Positions 19,247 to 27,545 of a stretch of DNA of 64,000 nt are shown in pieces. The notes under the pieces were generated by a model. That model was not told the origin of the DNA. It ran no database searches and saw only the letters and a program-made list of their open reading frames with translations. Source of the DNA: Haloferax sp. Q22 (GTDB lineage Archaea > Halobacteriota > Halobacteria > Halobacteriales > Haloferacaceae); contig NZ_LOEP01000017.1 of assembly GCF_001482285.1 (NCBI RefSeq), positions 1-64,000 of the forward strand, read 5' to 3'. How positions within the stretch are numbered: position 1 is the stretch's first letter; each line of letters begins with the position of its first letter. A program made the position numbers and the translations under genes.

Positions 19247-20770
19247 TCAGTCGTCCGAGCGACCCTCTGCGCCCGTCGCGTCGACGCTCGAGCCGATTTT
19301 GTTGGGCAGGAGGCCACCGCCCTTGCCGGTGTGACGACGCTCGACGGTCTCTCGCGCTTTCTCTTCGGACGCGCCGGCGACCATGTACATCCGCTGGGGC
19401 CACATCCGAAGCGCGACCCAGATGCCGAGGACGATGACGAGTGCGACCGCGAGTGCGACCGGTGCCGGGATGAGGGCCAGGATGCCCGTCGCGGGCGACC
19501 CCGCGTCAGCGACGGGCGACGTGATGAGCCCGCGGCCACCGAGGTCGAAGCCCGCGCTTCCCGCCGCCTGCGTCAGGAGGGGAGCCACCGCGGAGGAGAT
19601 GTAGTGCAGCGGAATGAGCAGGATGGTCCCCGTGACGACCATCTTCACGATGTTGCCGTTCATGATGGGAACCATCAGCGCGAAGAAGAACGGGAACGTC
19701 GCCAGGTCGATCCCCCACAGGACGTCGTTGCCGGGGAGGATGATCGACATCACGATGGCGATGGGGACGATGAGCAGGCTGGACGCGATAACCGACTCGT
19801 GGCCGATGAGGATAGCCGAGTCGAGGCCGATCGCCATGTCGCGGTCTTCGAACCGCGAGGTCATGTAGTTCCGAATCGACTCCGAAAGCGGCGTCAGCCC
19901 CTCCATGAGGATACCGACCATCATCGGGAGGATATGCATCACCGCGGCGAACGAGATGCCGGCGGTGAGAATGGCGTACCAGCTCTCGGCGACGAAGAGC
20001 GCGTTACTGTAGGCGGCGATACCGATGACGAGTCCGATAGCGAGACCGACGAAGATTGGTTCACCGAGGATGCCGAACCGGTCTTGAATCGCGTCGGGGT
20101 CGGCTTCGATGTTCCCGAGCGGCGTCTTATCCACCGCCCAGTGAATCGGAATCGCGGCGACGGCGTAGGGTGCCGAGGTCCCGTGTGGAATGGAGATGCC
20201 GGGCGTGTCGAACGTCTCTTCGACGGCCGGTTGCGTCCAGTCCGCGGCCACGAGGACGAACAGCCCCAGCGTCAGCCCGACTGCCACCGAGTACAGCCAG
20301 TTGTTCGTGCTCATGTAGACCAGCCCGCCGATGAAGGCGAAGTGCCAGTAGTTCCAGATGTCCACGTTGAGCGTGTAAGTGAACCCGATCGCGAAGAGGA
20401 CGAGGTTCATCACGACGAACAGCGGAATCATCCAGACGCCGAGTTCCGCGATACCGAAGGCGATGGCGGCGGCGGCGGGCCAACCGACGTCGACCGCCGG
20501 CAGCGTGATGCCGGTCACCTCGACCATCTGTTGGGCCAGCGGACTGATGTTCTCGCTGAACAGCCCGATGACGAGATTGATGCCGATGAAACCGATGCCG
20601 ATGAGGATGGACGAGCGCGCCGCCTTCAACACGTCCACCCGGAACGCGAGCGCGATGAGGAAGATGATTATCGGAAGGAGGACGCTCACGCCCAACGATT
20701 GGATTACGCTGTTGATCGAATTCAACAGGGAACTCACACCACTCTGTAAGAGTACTTCTGGTACTGCCAT
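19247..20770 (-). CDS. PTS EIIC permease, galactitol (GatC) family
   Basis: 507 residues with many membrane segments. The opening LGVSVLLPIIIFLIALAF and ILIGIGFIGINLVIGL match the galactitol-type EIIC permeases and not the fructose type. The middle carries the long conserved loop PHGTSAPYAVAAIPIHWAVDK. It moves a polyol or sugar across the membrane while EIIB phosphorylates it. The C-terminal 40 residues are hydrophilic and basic. Galactitol itself is only one possibility: GatC-family members also carry other pentitols and sugars. Confidence 0.88.
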   Translation of the reverse strand: MAVPEVLLQSGVSSLLNSINSVIQSLGVSVLLPIIIFLIALAFRVDVLKAARSSILIGIGFIGINLVIGLFSENISPLAQQMVEVTGITLPAVDVGWPAAAAIAFGIAELGVWMIPLFVVMNLVLFAIGFTYTLNVDIWNYWHFAFIGGLVYMSTNNWLYSVAVGLTLGLFVLVAADWTQPAVEETFDTPGISIPHGTSAPYAVAAIPIHWAVDKTPLGNIEADPDAIQDRFGILGEPIFVGLAIGLVIGIAAYSNALFVAESWYAILTAGISFAAVMHILPMMVGILMEGLTPLSESIRNYMTSRFEDRDMAIGLDSAILIGHESVIASSLLIVPIAIVMSIILPGNDVLWGIDLATFPFFFALMVPIMNGNIVKMVVTGTILLIPLHYISSAVAPLLTQAAGSAGFDLGGRGLITSPVADAGSPATGILALIPAPVALAVALVIVLGIWVALRMWPQRMYMVAGASEEKARETVERRHTGKGGGLLPNKIGSSVDATGAEGRSDD

Positions 20771-20861
20771 GCTATTAACTCACAACCCTGTCTCAGGATG
20801 AGAGTGAGCCCACATAAACATTGCTATCGTTCGTGAAAAATCCGCGTCGCCGACGTGTCAA

Positions 20862-21158
20862 TCAGTCTTCGAGCGCCGCGGCGATGTCGTCGAGGACTTC
20901 GTCTTGACCGATACCGGTCATGAACGCCGTCGTGTGGATGACCGGGATGTCGAACTTGTCTTGGTTGAGTTGCGTCGTGGTGACGATGAGGTCGAAGTTC
21001 CCCGACGAGACCTTGCCGGGAGCTTCCGTCGCCTTCGCCTTGGCGATGGTGCCGATGTCGAGGCCCCGCGCGGGGAGCTTCTCTTTCAGCGCTTCCTTGA
21101 CGACCGTCGACGTCGCGACCGATGTGCCACACACTACGAGGATGTTTTTCGCTGTCAT
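20862..21158 (-). CDS. PTS EIIB component, galactitol (GatB) type
   Basis: 98 residues. The phosphorylated Cys is C10 in ILVVCGTSVATSTVV, the P-loop-like pattern of GatB proteins. The TTTQLN and PVIHTTAFMTGIG segments fit the same family. The start ATG at 21158 places the Cys at position 10, as in relatives. The 91-base gap to EIIC is AT-rich and may contain an extra promoter or processing site. Confidence 0.92.
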   Translation of the reverse strand: MTAKNILVVCGTSVATSTVVKEALKEKLPARGLDIGTIAKAKATEAPGKVSSGNFDLIVTTTQLNQDKFDIPVIHTTAFMTGIGQDEVLDDIAAALED

Positions 21159-21236
21159 TGTCGTGTATTGCACATCATCGATGACCACTAAAAAGATTGC
21201 GCCGGTCTGACGCGCCGCAGTCACCGAATGGGGCGG

Positions 21237-21277
21237 GACGGCGCGGCGCGAGACGGCGCGGCGCGAGACGGCGCGGC
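21237..21277. repeat. Tandem repeat, 15-bp unit, 2.7 copies
   Basis: The unit GACGGCGCGGCGCGA occurs twice exactly (21237-21251 and 21252-21266) and a third time for 11 bases (21267-21277), in the gap between the TIM and EIIB genes. Length differences between strains would be expected. No function is apparent. Confidence 0.85.
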
Positions 21278-21295
21278 CCGCTGTCGGCGACCGTC

Positions 21296-21973
21296 TCAGG
21301 GGAAACTCGCGGCGATGTCGCGGAGGAGCGACTCCGGGTCCGACGCGAGCGATACGGCCGACGCGGCACCGGTCGCGTGACCGCCCTGTTCGAACGCGAG
21401 GCGGACGTCCTCGGCGGTCGAGATGCCGCCGCCGACGAGGACACGAGTACGCGGGTTCTCCGCCTCGACCATCGACATGAAGTCGCGAACGCGATCGGGG
21501 TGGGTCTGCGTGATCGCGCGGTCCGACGAGATGTCTTCGGGCATCTCGTATATCATCGAGTCGGGGTCGAACTCAGCGACTGCGCGACCCATCTCGATGC
21601 TGTCGACACAGACGACCGAGTCGAGGCCGAGGTCGTGGCAGCGCTCGATTTTCCACACGAGGTCGGACAGGGTGTCGCGGTTCTCCGCGTGATTGATGAC
21701 GACACCGTCGGCCCCCGCGTCCGCGATGGTCTCCGGGAGGATCTTCCCCATCCCGCGACCGGGCTCGACGGCATCCATCGCGGGCGCGGTGATGGCGAGG
21801 TCGGTGTGTTCGGTTATCAGCCGGATGTCCGGCAGTTGCGGCGTCAACACGAAGCGCGCGTCGGTCTCCGCCTCTATCGTTTCGAGCATCCGCGCGAACG
21901 CGAGCGCGTCCTCCCCGCTCGTGTCCGGGTACACCTTGAAGTTGACCTGAAAGTGGGGGTACGGAAGGTTCAT
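21296..21973 (-). CDS. Triosephosphate isomerase-like protein (TIM paralogue in the PTS operon)
   Basis: 225 residues, the length of archaeal TIM. The catalytic residues are present: Lys13 in QVNFKVYP, His95 in VVINHAENRD, and a Glu in MIYEMPEDISSD (Glu143). The phosphate loop reads VLVGGGISTAED, then HATGAASAVSLASDP. The loop-6 segment (YEMPEDISS) departs from the YEPPELIGTG of housekeeping archaeal TIM, hinting at a changed substrate. In erythritol and threitol pathways TIM paralogues isomerise tetrulose phosphates, so a C4 or C3 sugar phosphate made by this PTS is plausible. It lies 28 bases after the aldolase gene. Confidence 0.85.
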   Translation of the reverse strand: MNLPYPHFQVNFKVYPDTSGEDALAFARMLETIEAETDARFVLTPQLPDIRLITEHTDLAITAPAMDAVEPGRGMGKILPETIADAGADGVVINHAENRDTLSDLVWKIERCHDLGLDSVVCVDSIEMGRAVAEFDPDSMIYEMPEDISSDRAITQTHPDRVRDFMSMVEAENPRTRVLVGGGISTAEDVRLAFEQGGHATGAASAVSLASDPESLLRDIAASFP

Positions 21974-22001
21974 GAGTGAGTTCGGGAGGTGGTTCGGCGG
22001 G

Positions 22002-22778
22002 TCATAGCAACGTCTCCGCCTCCTCGATGGTCGCGCCCTCGTGGACGATGGCCGAGAGCGCGTCGATGATGGCCGCGGGGTCGTCCCGCTGCCAGACGTT
22101 TCGGCCGAACATCACGCCCTCCGAGCCGGCCTCCACGGCACCGTGGACCATCTCCAGCACCTCTCGGTCCGTCTCGACGGTGGGGCCACCGGCGATGTAC
22201 GTCGGCACCGGCGCGTTGTCCACAATGCGCTCGAAGCCCGTGGGTGGATACGGCGTCTTCAGGATGTCCGCGCCGAGTTCGAAGCCCAGGCGGTTGGCGT
22301 TGACGAGGTAGTCGGTGTCGAACTCGTCGTCGACGCGCTGGCCCCAGAGGGTCGGCTCGACGATAAGCGGAATCCCCGCGTCGTCGCAGTCCTCGGCCGC
22401 GGCTGCGACGAACTCGGCGTTCTCCTTCAGCACGTCGGTGTCCTCCCGGCCGAAGACGAGCGCGACCTTCGCGGCGTCGGCGACCTCGGCGCAGTCTTCG
22501 ACGCTAAACACTTGTGAGTGGATCTCTGCGTTCTCGATGTCGCCCGGCATCGTCGAGTCGTACAGGAGGTCGAGCGTGCCGATAGTGTGCACGTCGGCGG
22601 CGTTGATTCGGTCCTCGAAGCGCTTCAGGAAGGGCACGCTCGCCAGGATACCGTCGGGCCCGGCGTCCAGTACCGTGTCGAGGAGCGCCGCGGGGTCTTC
22701 GAACCCTTCGAGGGAACCCCAATGGAGGCCGTGGTCGATAGCAACAGTCACCGATCGTCCGAGTCGTTGGTCCGTCAT
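22002..22778 (-). CDS. Class I aldolase, FbaB/LsrF/DeoC superfamily
   Basis: 258 residues forming a TIM-barrel aldolase that uses a lysine Schiff base. The N-terminal VAIDHGLHWGSLEGFEDP is the family's Asp-His phosphate motif, the Schiff-base Lys is K174 in GADILKTPYPP, and the C-terminal phosphate site is YIAGGPTV and GVMFGRNVWQ. Relatives include archaeal fructose-bisphosphate aldolase, ADH synthase and LsrF of the AI-2 pathway. In this PTS operon it probably splits or modifies the imported sugar phosphate, the TIM paralogue acting next. The ATG at 22778 is five bases after the yjbQ stop. Confidence 0.85.
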   Translation of the reverse strand: MTDQRLGRSVTVAIDHGLHWGSLEGFEDPAALLDTVLDAGPDGILASVPFLKRFEDRINAADVHTIGTLDLLYDSTMPGDIENAEIHSQVFSVEDCAEVADAAKVALVFGREDTDVLKENAEFVAAAAEDCDDAGIPLIVEPTLWGQRVDDEFDTDYLVNANRLGFELGADILKTPYPPTGFERIVDNAPVPTYIAGGPTVETDREVLEMVHGAVEAGSEGVMFGRNVWQRDDPAAIIDALSAIVHEGATIEEAETLL

Positions 22779-22783
22779 GGCTG

Positions 22784-23209
22784 TTATTGTAGAATCGTCG
22801 TGGTAACCGTTCGCTCGCGCGGGCCGCACAGTTCGAAGAACATGACCTCCTCCCAAGTCCCGAGGTCGAGTTCCCCGTCGCGAAGAACGAGAAGGACCGG
22901 ACGCTTGATCATCGCGGAGATGAGGTGCGCGTGAGCGTTCGGCTGCTCGCCCGCGGTGATGTGGTCGAGGTCGTGGTAGTAGCCCTCGTCCGGGGGGGCA
23001 ATCTCCTTGAACTTATCAATCATGTCGTCGAGAAGCTTCTCTTCGTACTCGTTGGTCGAAAGCGCCGCAGACGTGTGCGGCGTCGACACGTACACGAGCC
23101 CATCGGTCACGCCGAGGTCCTCGATGGTCGCTTCCACCTCGGGAGTGACGCTCAGAATCTCGAACCTGCTGTGGCTCTCGATGGAGAAGCTCTCTGTCTG
23201 TATCTCCAT
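22784..23209 (-). CDS. YjbQ-family protein (UPF0047)
   Basis: 141 residues with the YjbQ signature: PHTSAALSTNEYE, a central DLDHITAGEQPNAHAHL with conserved His and Glu residues, and a C-terminal GTWEEVMFFELCGPRERTV. These proteins form small trimers with a metal site. The E. coli member shows weak thiamine-phosphate synthase activity, but the real role is unknown. It is the first gene of the PTS operon, divergent from the IclR gene. Confidence 0.9.
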   Translation of the reverse strand: MEIQTESFSIESHSRFEILSVTPEVEATIEDLGVTDGLVYVSTPHTSAALSTNEYEEKLLDDMIDKFKEIAPPDEGYYHDLDHITAGEQPNAHAHLISAMIKRPVLLVLRDGELDLGTWEEVMFFELCGPRERTVTTTILQ

Positions 23210-23422
23210 ACACCGTAGCTCAGAGAGTGAGCGTAAATAGTTTTTGCCGACAGTGTTCCGAACACCGCACAGCGGCCCTTAGACACCAAATACCTCGGTT
23301 CCACGCTTCTTGCTCCGCCGCTCGACCGGTATCGACGGTCTGTCCCGCTGTCTCACCGAGTCGAACGGCTGTTCTACTCAATGGAACAAACTATTTACGG
23401 CTGCCTCGACGACACCTCGCTC

Positions 23423-24184
23423 ATGACAGAGAACACGCCCCACCGGGTCGAGACGAGTCGGAAGACGATTCGGGTGCTCGACGCGCTTCGAGAACACGGG
23501 TCGAGTAGCGTCACGTTCCTCGCACGGGAACTCGGGATGAACAAGAGTACCGTCCACAACCACCTCAGTACGCTCGAAGCCGAGAAGTTCGTCGTCCGCG
23601 ACGGGACCAATTACGATCTGAGTCTTCGACTCCTCGAGTTCGGGGGATACGTACAGCACCGCCACTCGCTGTATCAGGTGGCGAAACGCGAGGTCCACCG
23701 ATTGGCGTCCCAGACCGGCGAACTCGCGAACCTGATGGTCGAGGAGTACGGACAGGGCGTCTATCTCGCCTCCGAACAGGGTGAGCGAGCGGTCGATTTA
23801 GACATCTATCCCGGCCTCAGACGGCCGCTCCACGCTATCGGACTCGGAAAGGCGATACTGGCGCACCTCCCTCCCGAGCGCGTCGACGACATCATCGACG
23901 AACACGGCCTTCCCGCGGAAACCGACCAGACAATCACCGACAGAGCGGAACTCGACGAGCAGTTGGCGACGGTCCGTGACCGGGGCTACGCCGTGGACAA
24001 CGAGGAACTCATCCGAGGGCTCCGGTGCGTTGGCGCACCCATCATCGCAAAAGACGGGACCGTCCTGGGTGCAATCAGCGTCTCGCAGCCCGTCAGCCGC
24101 ATGAATAACGAACGGTTCACCGACGAGGTTCCCGACATCGTCCAGAGCGCCGCCAACGTCATCGAACTCCACGCGAACCACTAG
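23423..24184 (+). CDS. IclR-family transcriptional regulator (PTS cluster)
   Basis: About 253 residues from the ATG at 23423, chosen because an AT-rich CTATTTACG lies roughly 25 bases upstream; an ATG at 23381 would add 14 residues. The winged helix is at residues 10-70 (FLARELGMNKSTVHNHLSTLEAE), then the effector domain with GLGKAILAHLPPERVDD and LIRGLRCVGAPI. It is divergent from the PTS operon and upstream of the FGGY kinase, so it probably controls both. The palindrome ATTACA-N10-TGTAAT follows its stop codon by three bases. Confidence 0.9.
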   Translation: MTENTPHRVETSRKTIRVLDALREHGSSSVTFLARELGMNKSTVHNHLSTLEAEKFVVRDGTNYDLSLRLLEFGGYVQHRHSLYQVAKREVHRLASQTGELANLMVEEYGQGVYLASEQGERAVDLDIYPGLRRPLHAIGLGKAILAHLPPERVDDIIDEHGLPAETDQTITDRAELDEQLATVRDRGYAVDNEELIRGLRCVGAPIIAKDGTVLGAISVSQPVSRMNNERFTDEVPDIVQSAANVIELHANH

Positions 24185-24186
24185 AG

Positions 24187-24208
24187 ATTACATGTATATT
24201 TTTGTAAT
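24187..24208. promoter_or_regulatory. Palindrome ATTACA-N10-TGTAAT (shared motif, copy 2)
   Basis: Perfect 6-bp arms and a ten-base AT-rich spacer directly after the IclR stop codon, about 320 bases before the FGGY kinase. Identical arms and spacing occur at 10565-10586. Confidence 0.55.
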
Positions 24209-24530
24209 GCCCGTTCCGACTACGCTTGCAGGCCGCCACCGGCCCCGACGATGCGGTTCAGTCAGAGTGAACCACTGTTCTTAGATACGGAATGGATAGA
24301 ATGCCGACGATAGTTCGTGTTTGTCCGTTTATTTCTCATATTTCGGTGTCAACTCTCGGAATGACAGCGTCATCGAAATGTATGTCAATTGAACGTGCTC
24401 TCGCCCAGATGGTGTGCTAACACTCATCAAATAAACTCCGCTGCGGTCAGTCGGCCACACTGCGCGCTCGCGCGCTCGACGGGTTACTACCCTCGGAAGG
24501 ATTTAACTGCGTCCTACGTGACCCCGTGGT
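24209..24530 (+). promoter_or_regulatory. Upstream region and promoter of the FGGY kinase
   Basis: No gene is seen in these 320 bases. A TATA-like ATTTAA at 24501-24506 lies 25 bases before the kinase ATG, so the message is probably leaderless. The upstream half is AT-rich. Confidence 0.5.
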
Positions 24531-25991
24531 ATGGAGAGCCCGCAACTGGTCGGCGTTCATCTCGGTACTGCGAGCGTGCACGTCGATGTGTACAGCACCG
24601 ACGGCGAACGACTCGCCGGCGGTGAGGCGCCGGTCGCCGAGCAGACGACGCTCGCGTGGGAGCGAGCGCTCCACGAAGCGGCACCGGCGCTGCCACAGAC
24701 CGGTATCGGCTCGGTTGCGAGTACGTCGGGGACGGCCGTACTCGTCGATAAGTACGGCGAGCCGGTGTTCCCGCCGCAGATGTACTTCGATTCCGCGCCC
24801 GAACAGGCATCGAAGCTCCGCGACCTCGACCTGTCCAGTCTCTCGATTAACCAGAACATCGCGTTTTCTCCGACCAGTCCCCTGCCGAAGATTCTGAAGC
24901 TTCGCGCGGAACACCCCGAAAAGTTCCAGCGGGTGGAGTGGATTCTCAGTCCGACGACGTGGCTGTTGTATCGGCTCCGGTTCGACGCGTCGACGCCGTG
25001 GCACGACATCGAGACCGACTGGACGAACGCGTTGAAGTTCGGTGCCGACGTGACGACGCCCCTTCCCACGTGGTTCGAGTCGCTGTTCGAGACGCTCGAC
25101 CTGCCTCGGTCGCTCTTTCCGGCGATTCGACCCCCGGGGTCGTTCATCGGCGTCGCCGACGGTCAGTTAGCCGAGCGGACCGGCTTCGAGGGCATCAAAC
25201 TCTTTCAGGGGCTCACCGACGGCAACGCGTCGGTGCTGGCGAACGGCGGCGTCAAAACGGGGGAGTTCAGCATCACCTTCGGCGCGTCGAGCGTCGTCAA
25301 GTACGTCTCGGAATCCGTCTCGCCGCACCCGGCGCTGTACTACCACCGTCACCCCATCGACGGCTATCTTCCCGGCGCGTCGTTCGACACCGGCAACCTC
25401 CTTCGGTGGTTCTTCGACCGCATCCTCAACTGTACGCCGGAGCGCGGGCTCGAACTCGCCCGACAGGTCCCGAGCGGACAGGGCTACGAAATGTTCCTCA
25501 AGGGCAACCGAAGCCCGTTTTTCGACGCCGACGTCGCGGGGTCGCTCCTCGGTCTCAACTACGACAACTCCCTGTCGACCGAGGAGGTCCACGGCCGACT
25601 GGCGCGCGGGCTCATTACCGGCATCATCCTGACCGAGTGGACCTACATCTCGCTGGTCGAAGAACACTTCGACACCGACATCGACCGCGTGCTCGTCATC
25701 AACGACGGGACGCCGACGCTCGACGGCAACTACGACTGGTGGAACACGCTCCGCGCGTCGATCTGGGACCGTCCGGTCGTCGAGATGGAGCCGCGGACGA
25801 CCGCCGGCGCGGTCATGGCCCCCGCGCTCATCACGTCGATTTACAGCGATGTCGAAACAGCAGCGGAAAACCTCCTCCGAGAGCGTGGCGTTATCGAGCC
25901 GGACCCATCGGTCGGCGCAGACTTCGATACGCAAAAAGAGGCGTACTTCGACCGATGGCGGGACATCGCGGAGTTCTATCAACGGGAGTGA
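24531..25991 (+). CDS. FGGY-family carbohydrate kinase
   Basis: 486 residues. The N-terminal ATPase fold opens LVGVHLGTASVHVDVYSTDG (phosphate 1 motif) and the likely catalytic Asp is in FQGLTDGNASVLANG near residue 230. The C-terminal half has ITFGASSVVKYV (phosphate 2/adenosine type) and TPTLDGNYDWWNTLRASI. Such kinases phosphorylate sugars or polyols such as xylulose, glycerol, erythritol or AI-2; the specificity cannot be read. It lies beside the PTS operon, whose substrate would already be phosphorylated, so it may act on a second hydroxyl or on a cleavage product. Confidence 0.88.
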   Translation: MESPQLVGVHLGTASVHVDVYSTDGERLAGGEAPVAEQTTLAWERALHEAAPALPQTGIGSVASTSGTAVLVDKYGEPVFPPQMYFDSAPEQASKLRDLDLSSLSINQNIAFSPTSPLPKILKLRAEHPEKFQRVEWILSPTTWLLYRLRFDASTPWHDIETDWTNALKFGADVTTPLPTWFESLFETLDLPRSLFPAIRPPGSFIGVADGQLAERTGFEGIKLFQGLTDGNASVLANGGVKTGEFSITFGASSVVKYVSESVSPHPALYYHRHPIDGYLPGASFDTGNLLRWFFDRILNCTPERGLELARQVPSGQGYEMFLKGNRSPFFDADVAGSLLGLNYDNSLSTEEVHGRLARGLITGIILTEWTYISLVEEHFDTDIDRVLVINDGTPTLDGNYDWWNTLRASIWDRPVVEMEPRTTAGAVMAPALITSIYSDVETAAENLLRERGVIEPDPSVGADFDTQKEAYFDRWRDIAEFYQRE

Positions 25992-26135
25992 CGCCGAACG
26001 CACCGGCTTTGCCTGCCGGCTGTACGACAACCGGCGACACCGACGGCGCAGACATGAGCACCGAGACGATCGCGTCGAAGGTGAGATCGAGACTACGAGC
26101 ACGTCCCGTGTTTCGTGAAATGAACCTCGGGAGAG

Positions 26136-26156
26136 TTACAAGCATACACTTGTAAT
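26136..26156. promoter_or_regulatory. Palindrome TTACA-N10-TGTAA (shared motif, copy 3)
   Basis: The arms extend to TTACAAG and CTTGTAA with six bases between, which is a 7-bp perfect inverted repeat. Counted from the TTACA/TGTAA cores, the spacing is ten, the same as copies 1 and 2. It lies 145 bases after the FGGY kinase, so copies 2 and 3 bracket that gene. Confidence 0.55.
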
Positions 26157-26212
26157 CTAAAATGTCCATCGCGCAGCTGACCGAATCACGTGAGAACTCG
26201 GTGTGAAAACAG

Positions 26213-26230
26213 TTTCCAACACGCATGGAA
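26213..26230. promoter_or_regulatory. TTTCCA-N7-TGGAA palindrome (IclR-like operator, copy 1)
   Basis: TTTCCA at 26213-26218, seven bases, then TGGAA at 26226-26230. The arms resemble half-sites of the E. coli IclR operator (TGGAAA/TTTCCA). It is about 480 bases upstream of the IclR gene at 26712. Confidence 0.45.
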
Positions 26231-26392
26231 CCGAACACACGGCGAAACCAACCAGCAGCGACTTCCCCAACGGGTTACGTGCCCGTTGGTCGCTTGCTTG
26301 CCGCCGAGATACCCAGACAACGCTCGAGACCGCGTGCTTGCACGGGTATTACCGGGAATATCTGGGGACCACGTGAGCCAACCCGACTAGTG

Positions 26393-26411
26393 TTTCCAAC
26401 TGAAGTGGAAA
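26393..26411. promoter_or_regulatory. TTTCCA-N7-TGGAAA palindrome (IclR-like operator, copy 2)
   Basis: Perfect 6-bp arms with a seven-base spacer. Together with 26213-26230 and 27490-27510 it surrounds the IclR gene at 26712-27476, suggesting autoregulation and control of the adjacent genes. Confidence 0.55.
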
Positions 26412-26673
26412 TGTCCGTTTCGACTGCCTTTATTCGTAATCGTGGCATTATAACGGGAAAGACAAGCGAACTATCCACTCGCTCGCGACGCAGGAGACCG
26501 TTTGGAAAGAGGTTCCTCGTGAGCGATTACGACACACCGCTTACCCCCGGGATGGAGACAATGAGCACTATCCGAAACGGTGCTGATGAAACGGGCAACG
26601 ACCCGATACAGAGACGCTTTCTTGATCAGGCCTCGCTTCTGCAATAGTGACCGTTCCGAACCGTGTCCTGAAC

Positions 26674-26709
26674 CCAAATATTTAATCAGGTTGGAAATGG
26701 TGTGTTATC
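26674..26709 (+). promoter_or_regulatory. Promoter of the acid-sugar iclR gene
   Basis: CCAAATATTTA (26674-26684) is followed after 18 bases by TGTTATC (26703-26709), two bases before the ATG. The same two elements with the same 18-base spacing precede the binding-protein gene at 54216. The AT-rich box fits a TATA element and TGTTATC the start region. A TGGAAAT half-site lies between them. Confidence 0.6.
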
Positions 26710-26711
26710 GT

Positions 26712-27476
26712 ATGGCAACCAACAAACCACGAACGCTGGAGGCGGTTGAACGGTCTCTCGAACTCATCGAGGCACTGGTCGAGGAGGACTCGCTAGGGGT
26801 GACGGAACTCTCGGAGCGAACTGGACTTCCAACGAGCACCGTCTACGTGCACCTGCAGACGCTTCGGGAGAACGACTACGTCGTCAAGGAAGGGAGCAAG
26901 TACCGACTCTCGCTTCAGTTCCTCCACTATGGGGGCAAGATTCGAGAACGGCTTCCGGTCTACCGACATGGACGGAAGGTCGTCCACGACCTGGCCAAAG
27001 AGACTGGCGAACTGGTCAATCTCGCGATTGAGGAGAACGGCCGCGGTGTCGTGATATTCATGGCACGCGGCGACAACGCTGCTGTCGACCTCGCACCCGT
27101 TGGGAAGCACTCGTACCTCCATCGACCGGCTTTCGGGCGGGCCATCCTCTCGTGTTTCTCCGACGAGGAGGTGAACGATATCGTCGACAAATGGGGGCTT
27201 CGAGCGGTCACCGAAAACACCATCCATACGCGTGAGGCGCTCTTCGAGGAACTCGAAGCGACCCGAGAGCGCGGGTACGCGATCGAGCGAGACGAAGGAG
27301 ACGTCGGAATCAGCTGTGTCGGCGCGCCGATTCAGGACATCGAAGGAAACCCCGTTGGCGCGATCAGCGTGACCGTCCCCTCGAACAAACTTCGGGACGA
27401 CCGCGTCGAAGAAGAACTCTCACACAAGATTCTCAATGGAACCAACATCATCGAACTCAAGATAGAACACGCATAA
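26712..27476 (+). CDS. IclR-family transcriptional regulator (acid-sugar cluster)
   Basis: 254 residues. The winged helix is at residues 5-65 (LSERTGLPTSTVYVHLQTLREND), and the effector domain contains FGRAILSCFSDEEVNDIV and GISCVGAPIQDIEGNPVGAISV. The ATG at 26712 follows a clear promoter; an in-frame ATG at 26697 falls inside it and is less likely. It is convergent with the pdxA-like gene. TTTCCA-N7-TGGAAA palindromes lie on both sides of the gene. Confidence 0.9.
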   Translation: MATNKPRTLEAVERSLELIEALVEEDSLGVTELSERTGLPTSTVYVHLQTLRENDYVVKEGSKYRLSLQFLHYGGKIRERLPVYRHGRKVVHDLAKETGELVNLAIEENGRGVVIFMARGDNAAVDLAPVGKHSYLHRPAFGRAILSCFSDEEVNDIVDKWGLRAVTENTIHTREALFEELEATRERGYAIERDEGDVGISCVGAPIQDIEGNPVGAISVTVPSNKLRDDRVEEELSHKILNGTNIIELKIEHA

Positions 27477-27489
27477 CCGACGAGACACC

Positions 27490-27510
27490 ATTTCCACGCT
27501 GGTTGGAAAT
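27490..27510. promoter_or_regulatory. ATTTCCA-N7-TGGAAAT palindrome (IclR-like operator, copy 3)
   Basis: Perfect 7-bp arms and a seven-base spacer, 14 bases after the IclR stop codon and 36 bases beyond the 3' end of the pdxA-like gene. It is the strongest of the three copies. Its place between convergent genes is unusual for an operator. Confidence 0.6.
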
Positions 27511-27545
27511 TCCGCCGAGTCCACCTGACGGGTTCTATGTACCTG

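Larger units (their letters stand above)
25992..26673. other. Long non-coding region with three palindromes
   Basis: About 680 bases without a recognisable gene; the short frames do not resemble proteins. It carries one copy of TTACA-N10-TGTAA (26136-26155) and two of the TTTCCA-N7-TGGAA type (26213-26230 and 26393-26411), described separately. It separates the PTS cluster from the acid-sugar cluster. Confidence 0.55.

Noticed and set aside
19067-20749. 560-codon open frame on the plus strand
   Set aside because: It lies exactly opposite the EIIC gene and its sequence is a run of Arg, Asp, Glu and His without structure, the usual antisense shadow of a GC-rich membrane-protein gene.
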